This document shows, one piece after another, positions 39,101 to 42,890 of a stretch of 42,890 bases of DNA. The DNA is from a virus. The DNA lies in IMG/VR virus record IMGVR_UViG_3300033233_000072, positions 1-42,890 of that record. One strand, 5' to 3'. Positions within the stretch are counted from its first letter, which is position 1, and the number at the start of each line of letters is the position of its first letter. The notes under the pieces were generated by a model that was given only the letters and a program-made list of their open reading frames with translations, was not told where the DNA came from and did not search any database. Made by a program: the position numbers and the translations under genes.

Positions 39101-40395
39101 CGGACGCGCGCAAGGTGCTGGCGAATCTCCGGCGCGATGGCGTGCAGGCGACCGACATTATCAATCCCGCGCGCTGGGTCGATGCGATGCACTACATCGG
39201 CCGCGTCACCGAGCAGGCGACGCGCGTGGCCAAGTTTGCCGAACAGCGGCGCATGGGAATGACCACGGGCAAGGCGGCGCTCGAGGCGCAGGATGTCTCG
39301 CTCCGGTTCGCCAACATCGGCAAGCGCACCAAGAGCATTGCCTCGGTCACGGCCTTCTGGAACGCGAAAGTCCAGGGCTGGGATAAGCTGACGCGGCTAC
39401 TCAAGGATCCCAAGACCGCGGCGGCCGGCATGGCGACGATCACGGCGCCGACGCTGGCGCTGTGGGCGATCAACAAGGAGAACCCCGAGTACTGGGATCG
39501 GCCGCAGTGGGAACGCAACATGTTTTGGCTCATCCCGAAGGCGAGCGGGGGGTTCTATCGCATCGCCAAGCCGTTCGAGATCGGGTTCCTGTTCGCGTCG
39601 CTGCCCGAGCGCCTCGCCGATTTTGCCTACCAGAAATCGAAGGGCGAGGACGCGAACCCTGGCGAGACCTTCCGGTCGGCCGCACTCGACATGGCGAACA
39701 CGACCTTCGAGGGGACGCTCCCGTTGCCCACGGTCGTGGGGCTCGGCATGGAGCAGGCCGCCAACTACGACACCTTCCGTGGACGGCCGATTGTCGGCCG
39801 GCCGGAATTGCCGGCGGAGATGCAGCAGGACGATCGCACATCCTACTTGGCGAAGGCGCTCGGCGAGAAGCTTCATCTGTCTCCCCAGCGCATCGACCAT
39901 GTCGTGCGATCGCTCGGCGGCTCGACGGCGCAGCTGCTCTCCGGCACGATCGACAACGTGGCGCGGCGCGTGGGCGCAGACACGCGCGCCGAGCCGGCGG
40001 ATGCGGTGCCACTGCTCATGCGGCGCTTCGTGACGCAGGATGCGGGCACGACCGATCAGGAACAGGCGGTGCGCCGGCGCTTCGCGACGGCTGATCGGGT
40101 ATACCAGGGCGCGCGGCAACTCGAGCGCGAGGTGCAGGATGCCGGCGCGGATCCGGCGACGCTGCAGGCCTACGTGGATAAGAACATCGAGGTGCTGCGC
40201 GAGCGGGAGCATCTGCAAAAGGTCATGCAAGGGCTGAACGAGATCACAGCGCGACGCAAGGCGCTCCGCAATGATCGACGGCTGGACAAGGAGGCACGGA
40301 GAGAAGAGGCGCGGATCCTGCGGCTTCTCGGTCAGGAACTTGCGCGCGCCGGCATGGGTCCGGCACCACAGGCTACCACGAGGGCTGTGCCATGA
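33100..40395 (+). CDS. Giant polyvalent protein, 2,431 aa
   Basis: GTG start after GGGAGGAG. Order of parts: a basic helical N-terminus; a three-copy repeat beginning at residues 255, 297 and 341 (PERLLP, PERMLP, PERRLG); Gly/Ala-rich zipper 1 (546-600); a conserved domain (about 770-1140) with QSDWHQEGRDKGY, PDAPFKK and GMAEFYDKIVPK blocks, which recur in phage polyvalent proteins; zipper 2 (1516-1567); zipper 3 (1923-1967); and a C-terminal LPD38-type region (about 1887-2303) with PDFAVANLTRD, AMHYIGRVTEQATRV and FWNAKVQGWDK. Such proteins are thought to be injected with the DNA. The zippers could insert into the host membrane during ejection. Confidence 0.75.
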   Translation: MATASDRYAAWLEEERQQADADERRARSESLRRRRSGLPLPPVERDMAIEDPDAEAKAAAVSQSVGRPAVSRAPVALPPSRRWPAPPPMAPRDVTVTEADRTVPGLSQSLRNQNPTAGDMAAKMTLGMITEHPLETAAWTAATAVAPEFTIPLRALEVGYAGRGAAKVGMYGAKKANEALGTDVRPSPSFDVSGPEAAMEGTFGLLMGSGAAEGVLASERTAAESSAQFEDALRNAQARSVPYRWAKAQNVAEVRPERLLPSSSVTNPVPTEGPDVVGPAIPTGPETVSTRDNPWAPPERMLPARSVTTPTPTAGEDVVGPAIPSGAVPPDLEAMFPGVVPPERRLGRGPLVTPSPDEPMRQAMQWAVGQRAARAARGESDFDMADFVARRRGEPTAAEVERQAMQEAPEEVPQPDARPVRNAEGYFEDVKTGSGVYRKVDKVSNDGLLRYIAEQVDDKLGTHMNARYGNKAITDAITRKVNEAEAELERRGLTTDQIWGPEMDRVRAERQAAKAADQAATDQGVLGEDTSFDFGPRAGATRTPVVATLAGGAAGAAGGGAIGDTPEERRRNAAIGFMVGAAGGAGASVLSARLAARARIAARAKFLRDGREGARAAGLTPDYGESVIEDAIAGQPRRTGAIGDVEKVGGSGSPLGQNRVPAKRPAIEHAAPELGNLSLDQRAQKLYEDASGSPWKDASDNDRAAFLKEAQTQHGAATFGGRLYSRAARAINDAPFAKGTGQQWAAALSKGVSKIERGEGLDAFLAENKDKVLTRDQVAEVFNQHRIKIGEEVYTNLSGDYAGNDGTRYYTYTLPGGDNYKETILTLQRPRPAPGASEEAPYHSSHWPSVKNPLVHIRTKDRIGPDGKKTLFVEELQSDWHQEGRDKGYRVPAPPITPAEQKAGNDALGSVIEQMKAEVRIRHPEWNATHLDQFARGVRLTLPDYVAEAGPEGVRRWATAGDLLNIQVSDAQAQAIARIFPRENWTLAVPDAPFKKTDQWVELGLKKILDDAVRGGYDRVAFVTGKQSADRYNLAQYVDDLQYDPLTERLVASKNGNVLHEGKYDAKALPDVIGKDAAKRLLETPVAEGMDVHQLKGEQLQVGGQGMAEFYDKIVPKVLRDYAKTLGVEVEMKPGAVGRGGLDAKRIDEIGLRHFETDEEAANVLSAVARTMESGDASDWRHVITAMRQDIAAGHGAPHVFEGATLEGVAKAEKLLEQADAAGNVTDADLLRLAQARARAAGDKQAAEILSEIRDYHTSTGDDARTSLEAWLDGPGKMDPEFQDIDHEAMRSYLGGVADRRGAVFNPALNHQESITEFARTISDPTERAAAEAVGAAFYGAPPGLTWNKAIDVARHMDFDGRRMADDDVLWNSVARRFEREEKARRAVAGAVERARQGPISELGLLDDFVKALGTRPEASILRSGAASARRRGGGILDAIDFISKHVPREDAQMFGGGSQRAVHSNAIRWLEDLYFAKNSQVEPWLEGPSFDIMPELAAKVKAGQRLGFATPDAVSMVAGAGVGAVAGSTQGRTPEERERNAMLGAVAGAAGGAGAARVVGRMAGRAAVASTPALAKAAEMVASGERSAKRGVSFLTNPERAYVDIVDEAYPLSKFGRMFDKQHPERMAETIAQGQGWRGQALQYLDDFLKPLLRNVKGREADLQGYAVAKREQQLRAQGAAPKTTMTDAEIAAAVKDGDADPVLRAAQAKLTDLYRDLLKKRLDVGLLSQDRYDAILKSEDFYTPFTREWDGAMAPSGGNSGGKFVNRGAGVRAMDREQMARAKITDPLERFVLDATDTFRQVAKQKVTNVVGDIVAQNPQGVQGLIREVPTGTTPSPTARVVEPMVGGVRKKYEVTSPELYDAWASFDPRTMGIFEQIGSFFKRGLQAGVTLMPDFAVANLTRDTGQAAIQQPATKLLTRAAKGAAAGAATNVAFGDKDQSVALRALIGAGLGSGAAAIAPQVIKALTAVKSIITNDATYQDFMRSGAATDGFYPRNSTDARKVLANLRRDGVQATDIINPARWVDAMHYIGRVTEQATRVAKFAEQRRMGMTTGKAALEAQDVSLRFANIGKRTKSIASVTAFWNAKVQGWDKLTRLLKDPKTAAAGMATITAPTLALWAINKENPEYWDRPQWERNMFWLIPKASGGFYRIAKPFEIGFLFASLPERLADFAYQKSKGEDANPGETFRSAALDMANTTFEGTLPLPTVVGLGMEQAANYDTFRGRPIVGRPELPAEMQQDDRTSYLAKALGEKLHLSPQRIDHVVRSLGGSTAQLLSGTIDNVARRVGADTRAEPADAVPLLMRRFVTQDAGTTDQEQAVRRRFATADRVYQGARQLEREVQDAGADPATLQAYVDKNIEVLREREHLQKVMQGLNEITARRKALRNDRRLDKEARREEARILRLLGQELARAGMGPAPQATTRAVP

Positions 40396-40763
40396 GTCCA
40401 CAACGATTGCTGGAATCGGGCGGGCAGGTCGCTGCATCGGTTGGGAAGGTTCTTAGTCTCGTCGGCGGCCTGGCTGCCTTCGGCTATGGGACGGCGATGG
40501 CGCTAGGCTTTGGGCCGCCGATCACGCCCTCGGCGCGCGTCGTGCGCCTTGAGGCGAAGATCGAGACATTGCACACAGAGATCCTTGCACGCTCCGACAG
40601 CCTGCACCGCACCGATGGCGAGATGCAGCGGGAGCAGGCGCTGATTCTGCGCGAGCTGCATGGCATCCGGCGCATCAGTTGCATGAAACTCACGAGTACC
40701 GAGCGCTCACTGGTCGATGTCTGTGCTGATGATCAGGGCCTTGTTCCACCGAGGCATCCGTGA
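40392..40763 (+). CDS. Membrane-anchored coiled-coil protein, 123 aa
   Basis: ATGA coupling to the giant gene. Residues 17-42 are a hydrophobic span (VLSLVGGLAAFGYGTAMALGF), followed by a coiled coil (residues 50-95, RVVRLEAKIETLHTEIL and EQALILRELHGIRR) and a Cys near 96. The layout, N-in and coil outside, is like an i-spanin or a holin partner. Another spanin-like protein is encoded at 41719, so its role within the cassette is open. Confidence 0.5.
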   Translation: MSPQRLLESGGQVAASVGKVLSLVGGLAAFGYGTAMALGFGPPITPSARVVRLEAKIETLHTEILARSDSLHRTDGEMQREQALILRELHGIRRISCMKLTSTERSLVDVCADDQGLVPPRHP

Positions 40764-40801
40764 TCGCCCATGAGCATCGCGGCGGGTGGACAACGGAATG
40801 A
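40760..40801 (+). CDS. Minicistron, 13 codons
   Basis: GTG overlaps the stop of the preceding gene (GTGA at 40760), and its TGA overlaps the ATG of the holin candidate at 40798. The peptide is short and polar. It spans the 34-base gap and would return ribosomes to that start, which has no good site of its own. Confidence 0.4.
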   Translation: MIAHEHRGGWTTE

Positions 40802-41166
40802 CGCCCCGTGAGATGGCGGGCTTCCGGCGCGCGAGCGACCTCGCGTGGTACTGGCAGTTGATCCATTTCCTCGGCGCCCCGCTCGTCGATCACTGGCGGG
40901 GGCTGAGCCTCACGCGGGCGATTGCCGTCTTTTGCGCCGTCTGCGTCGGGCATGAAGTGTTCGTGCGCAAGCTGGCGCTGACGTGGATCGACTTCTCGAT
41001 CCTTGTCTTGGCCGTCGGCACGGCGTTCGGGAAGATGACGTATGAGGCGTTCCTCAAGCGCCTCACGCTCGGCGTGGCGGGCGCGCAGACGCAAACAACG
41101 GTGGACGCGACGGTCCGCGAGATACAGGAGCGGCGCGGGAACGGTACGTTTGAGGCGACGCCGTGA
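40798..41166 (+). CDS. Holin candidate, 122 aa
   Basis: I chose the ATG at 40798 because it overlaps the minicistron stop; GTG at 40786 is the alternative. Two membrane spans are likely, AIAVFCAVCVGHEVFV (about 45-60) and IDFSILVLAVGTAFGKMTYEAF (about 68-90), with a possible weak first span at LAWYWQLIHFLGAPLV. The C-terminus is charged. It is coupled to the endolysin gene by GTGA, the usual holin-endolysin order. Holins open the inner membrane at a set time. Confidence 0.6.
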   Translation: MTPREMAGFRRASDLAWYWQLIHFLGAPLVDHWRGLSLTRAIAVFCAVCVGHEVFVRKLALTWIDFSILVLAVGTAFGKMTYEAFLKRLTLGVAGAQTQTTVDATVREIQERRGNGTFEATP

Positions 41167-41660
41167 ATCTGAGTGCGCTCGATCTGGTGATCCGCGTCAG
41201 TCGTGCGACGGCCGGCGCCTGCGAAGTCCCAGCGGGCTCCAATGCGGGGCCTTATGTCGAGCGCATCCAGCGGTTGACGGGCCTGAAGAAGGGCGATCCC
41301 TGGTGCGCCTGCGAGGTGCGGAATGTCGGCTACTCGGCGCTCGGTCCGTTGTGGCCGGTGCCGGCGATCGGTGGGTGCCAGTACCTCTCGGAATGGGCGG
41401 CCGAACATGGGATTCTCGAAACGCTGCCGGCGATCGGCGACATCTTCCTGCTGTGGGAGAAGGTCGGCGGCACCTATCGCTTCGCGCACACGGGGTTCAT
41501 CATCGGACAGGTGACGGCCGCCGGCTGGCCGACGCATGAGGGCAATACCTCCGGCGGGGGATCGCGAGAGGGCTGGCTCGTGGCCGAGCGCACGCGGCTG
41601 TTCAAGGCAGAGGATCGATTTGTGCGGTGGGTAAACCTCTTGAAAAATGGAGATCACTGA
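41163..41660 (+). CDS. Endolysin, CHAP-like peptidoglycan hydrolase
   Basis: GTG start in GTGA overlap. The pattern fits CHAP-type hydrolases: Cys48 in DPWCACEV at the start of a helix, PAIGDIFLLW as the strand before the catalytic site, His109 in FAHTGFIIG, and EGNTS (Glu126, Asn128) as the third part. Such enzymes cut peptidoglycan as amidase or endopeptidase. At 165 residues it is a single domain with no cell-wall-binding module, which is normal for phages of Gram-negative hosts. There is no signal peptide, so export by the holin is needed. Confidence 0.75.
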   Translation: MNLSALDLVIRVSRATAGACEVPAGSNAGPYVERIQRLTGLKKGDPWCACEVRNVGYSALGPLWPVPAIGGCQYLSEWAAEHGILETLPAIGDIFLLWEKVGGTYRFAHTGFIIGQVTAAGWPTHEGNTSGGGSREGWLVAERTRLFKAEDRFVRWVNLLKNGDH

Positions 41661-41722
41661 TGCTGCTCATCTTCGGGTACATCGTGCTGGCGCTCCAGGT
41701 GGCTGGTGAGGCATGGCGATGA
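41660..41722 (+). CDS. Hydrophobic minicistron, 20 codons
   Basis: It begins in TGATG with the endolysin stop and ends in ATGA with the spanin-like gene at 41719. The peptide LLIFGYIVLALQVAGEAW could span or lie on a membrane. It may be a true micropeptide of the lysis cassette or a ribosome bridge. Confidence 0.4.
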   Translation: MLLIFGYIVLALQVAGEAWR

Positions 41723-42384
41723 CCAGACTTCTCGCGTTGCTTCGCCGACTGCCGCTCGTAGTCTATCTCGTGGCCGGTGCGGTGGTGCTCGCCGGCGGCT
41801 GGCTGGCGTTGAATAATGCGCACCAGCGGGAATTGGGGGCGCTCGAGGCGACGCAGAAGGTCAAGCAGGCCGCGGCCGATAGCGCCGTGCAGGCTCTCGC
41901 GCGCCGGAACCAGCGCCTAGACTCAATGGTCAGGGATGCCGCGGCGGTGGCCGCGCGCGCGCAGGCAGCGAAGCACGCCTCCGACGTCCAGTCGGCGAAG
42001 TTGCAGACTGCCCGCGATTCGCTGGCGCAGGCCATTGCGGATTCCCTCGCGACGATTGAGCAGTTGCGCGCGCGCGCCGAGCGGATGATCGCGGCCAGCG
42101 ACTCGGCCGAGCAGGCGCACGCCCTGGAGCGGGTCAGGGCGGACTCGAGCCTCAAGGCGACCAAGCGGGCGCTAACCTTCGCGGTGGACTCGGTGCGCGC
42201 CGCCGGCCAACACGCCCTTGACCGGATGCGGGAGCGCGCGGAAGCGGCGGAGAAGCTGCAGGCGGTGGCGCGCGCGGGCTGGCTGAGTCGCTGTGGCGTG
42301 ATCGGCGGGTACGGGGGGGTGTTGGCAGGGGGAGCGGTCAAGACCGGTCCCACGGTCAGCCTGGGGTGCCGGCTGTTCCCTTGA
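41719..42384 (+). CDS. Spanin-like membrane coiled-coil protein, 221 aa
   Basis: I chose the ATG at 41719, 7 bases after GAGG and overlapping the previous stop; the ATG at 41713 adds two residues. Residues 10-31 form a membrane span (PLVVYLVAGAVVLAGGWLAL). Residues 35-190 are a long Ala/Arg-rich coiled coil (QLRARAERMIAASDSAEQA). The last 30 residues are glycine-rich and beta-like, with cysteines in SRCGV and LGCRLFP. This fits the inner-membrane part of a spanin (Rz-like), which disrupts the outer membrane. No separate lipoprotein partner is seen. Confidence 0.6.
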   Translation: MTRLLALLRRLPLVVYLVAGAVVLAGGWLALNNAHQRELGALEATQKVKQAAADSAVQALARRNQRLDSMVRDAAAVAARAQAAKHASDVQSAKLQTARDSLAQAIADSLATIEQLRARAERMIAASDSAEQAHALERVRADSSLKATKRALTFAVDSVRAAGQHALDRMRERAEAAEKLQAVARAGWLSRCGVIGGYGGVLAGGAVKTGPTVSLGCRLFP

Positions 42385-42422
42385 CGAAAAGCGCCGACAC
42401 ACATAGGATAGGGATGCATGAT

Positions 42423-42438
42423 CGGCTTGGGGAAGCCG
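42423..42438. other. Short hairpin in the gap after the lysis genes
   Basis: CGGCTT and AAGCCG form a perfect 6-bp stem with a GGGG loop, followed by a purine-rich run on the + strand. No U-tract. The stretch 42385-42511 holds no convincing gene: two overlapping frames of 27 codons (42414) and 38 codons (42418) exist, but the latter runs into the tRNA. Confidence 0.35.
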
Positions 42439-42511
42439 AAAGGGAAAGGAGGGCGCCATCAGTTATCGGCATGGCTGGTGGCGTCGCCTCCCCCTAAATT
42501 TCCGATAGTGA

Positions 42512-42585
42512 CGCGGGATGGCGCAGTCTGGTAGCGCGGTCGGCTCATAACCGACAGGTCGCGGGTTCGAATCCCGCTCCCGCAA
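42512..42585 (+). tRNA. tRNA-Met(CAU), initiator-like
   Basis: A full cloverleaf can be drawn. The acceptor stem CGCGGGA/TCCCGCA has a C1-A72 mismatch. The D-arm is GCGC/GCGC with loop AGTCTGGTA, the anticodon stem GTCGG/CCGAC with loop CTCATAA (anticodon 42546-42548), the variable loop AGGTC, and the T-arm GCGGG/CCCGC with loop TTCGAAT. A73 follows; CCA is not encoded. C1-A72 and G-C-rich pairs 29-31/39-41 are marks of bacterial initiator tRNA. The D-stem C11-G24 and the C29-G41 pair are not the E. coli initiator form. So it is initiator-like but mosaic. Confidence 0.92.
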
Positions 42586-42598
42586 TGCACACACGACC

Positions 42599-42645
42599 GC
42601 TCGGGTGCGGTGATGTCGGTGCACCGACTCGGTGCCCACTCGAGC
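42599..42645 (+). other. Two-part stem-loop downstream of the tRNA
   Basis: GCTCGGGTG (42599-42607) pairs with CACTCGAGC (42637-42645) over 9 bp with one G-T. Enclosed within, GCACCG (42621-42626) and CGGTGC (42630-42635) form a perfect hairpin with a 3-base loop. This branched element follows the tRNA by 13 bases and precedes the terminator hairpin, so it may be a small RNA or a processing signal for the tRNA transcript. Confidence 0.45.
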
Positions 42646-42647
42646 CG

Positions 42648-42686
42648 ATCCCTCAGTCCTTCGGGGCTGGGGGATTCGTGCTTTCT
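42648..42686 (+). terminator. UUCG-capped intrinsic terminator-like hairpin
   Basis: Stem 42648-42659 (ATCCCTCAGTCC) pairs fully, with two G-T pairs, with 42664-42675 (GGGCTGGGGGAT). The loop is TTCG closed by C-G, a very stable tetraloop. A moderately T-rich tract (TTCGTGCTTTCT) follows. It would end late transcription just before the early promoter at 42691. Confidence 0.7.
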
Positions 42687-42690
42687 GGAC

Positions 42691-42718
42691 TTGACATTTT
42701 TCTGGAAAGGTGTAACAT
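42691..42718 (+). promoter_or_regulatory. Early promoter of the HTH regulator, probable leaderless start
   Basis: TTGACA (42691-42696), a 16-base spacer and TAACAT (42713-42718). The expected start falls at or next to the ATG at 42725, and no proper ribosome binding site precedes that ATG, so the regulator mRNA is probably leaderless. The AAGGTGTAA block ending in the -10 recurs at the same place in the minus-strand promoter at 9454-9427. It is the best promoter in the window. Confidence 0.7.
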
Positions 42719-42724
42719 GGGGTC

Positions 42725-42890
42725 ATGCCGAAGCTCCTTTCCCCTGAAGACGTACTAGTCCGCATTGAGGCCGCTGTGCAGGCGGCGGGGTCTGCGCGAA
42801 AGCTGTGCAAGCAGTGGGGGGTGTTTGATTCCCACCTCTCCGCCGTGCGCCACGGTCGCATGAATCCCGACCCGAAGATGCTCGAAGCGA
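42725..42890 (+). CDS. XRE/Cro-like HTH regulator, N-terminal part (continues at 1)
   Basis: The gene starts with ATG (MPKLLSPEDVLVRIEAAVQAAG) and runs off the end; positions 42764-42890 repeat 1-127, so the rest is read from position 128 to 180. The whole product is 72 residues. N-terminal helix 1, then ARKLCKQWGV and SHLSAVRHGR as the helix-turn-helix. It is transcribed from the promoter at 42691. Confidence 0.8.
   Translation, partial: MPKLLSPEDVLVRIEAAVQAAGSARKLCKQWGVFDSHLSAVRHGRMNPDPKMLEA
42764..42890. repeat. Terminal direct repeat, right copy
   Basis: Identical to positions 1-127; it should be removed once when closing the circle. Confidence 0.95.

Noticed and set aside
33100-40395. 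Giant protein as a virion RNA polymerase or tape measure protein
   Set aside because: No RNA polymerase motifs are seen, and recognisable polyvalent-protein domains replace the uniform helical pattern of a tape measure; tail-tube genes are also absent.
42418-42534. 38-codon frame MIGLGKPKGKGG... before the tRNA
   Set aside because: It overlaps the 5' third of the tRNA gene and has only a weak ribosome binding site; a second frame overlaps it, so neither is convincing.
42621-42635. Hairpin GCACCG-ACT-CGGTGC resembling the last hairpin of a Cas9 tracrRNA (on the minus strand)
   Set aside because: No repeats, cas genes or anti-repeat nearby; a short GC hairpin of this kind arises easily, and it lies within a larger tRNA-linked structure.
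1-42890. CRISPR array, insertion sequence or integrase
   Set aside because: No regularly spaced repeats, transposase or recombinase motifs were found in any frame inspected.

Overview
The window is a complete or near-complete genome of a tailed bacteriophage, most likely a podovirus (short, non-contractile tail). It carries terminase, portal, scaffold-like and capsid genes, then adaptor/nozzle-like genes, two helical internal-virion-like proteins and a 2,431-residue polyvalent protein, then a lysis cassette. I see no tape measure, tail-tube, sheath or baseplate gene. Positions 1-127 are repeated exactly at 42764-42890, so the contig closes into a circle of 42,763 bp. The gene interrupted at the ends becomes an intact 72-codon HTH regulator on closure. 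The DNA is GC-rich. Genes start with ATG or GTG, and stop/start overlaps (ATGA, GTGA, TGATG) join almost every pair. I recognise no integrase, DNA or RNA polymerase, helicase or primase, so replication and transcription probably rely on the host. The host cannot be named from this sequence.

Layout. (1) Early/DNA-metabolism region, 42725 through the origin of the coordinates to about 9069, + strand: Cro-like regulator, very small membrane proteins, a zinc-ribbon protein with an SSB-like acidic tip, a DEDDy exonuclease, a winged-helix protein, a candidate origin (3560-3725) followed by operator-like palindromes and a promoter, zinc-ribbon miniproteins, a RusA-type resolvase, an HExxH protein and a ParB-N/DNA methyltransferase fusion. 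(2) A control point at 9056-9479: a hairpin terminator, the only convincing minus-strand gene (9120-9389), and its promoter with an operator-like palindrome. (3) Packaging and head genes, 9479-22483: small and large terminase, a LuxR-type HTH protein, appendage proteins, a staple-like protein, portal, scaffold and major capsid. (4) Neck, tail and ejection proteins, 22575-40395. (5) Lysis, 40392-42384: candidate holin, CHAP-like endolysin and spanin-like protein. (6) 42385-42724: a tRNA with CAU anticodon and an initiator-like C1-A72 mismatch, a structured element, a UUCG-capped terminator-like hairpin, and the promoter of the HTH regulator.

How it fits together. Two TTGACA promoters (42691 on +, 9454 on -) share spacing and an AAGGTGTAA block. 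Two promoter regions (3746 on +, 9454 on -) carry palindromes resembling bacterial parS. For the + promoters at 3746 and 42691 the predicted transcription start falls on or next to the ATG, so their first genes are probably leaderless. Longer gaps between late genes often contain minicistrons of 10-20 codons that bridge to the next start, consistent with termination-reinitiation. The most novel points are the parS-like operators at a putative origin/promoter, the tRNA-like minihelix at 1713-1763, the initiator-like tRNA, the major capsid protein with a signal-peptide-like N-terminus, the triplicated virion protein, and a shared N-terminal module on three appendage proteins.
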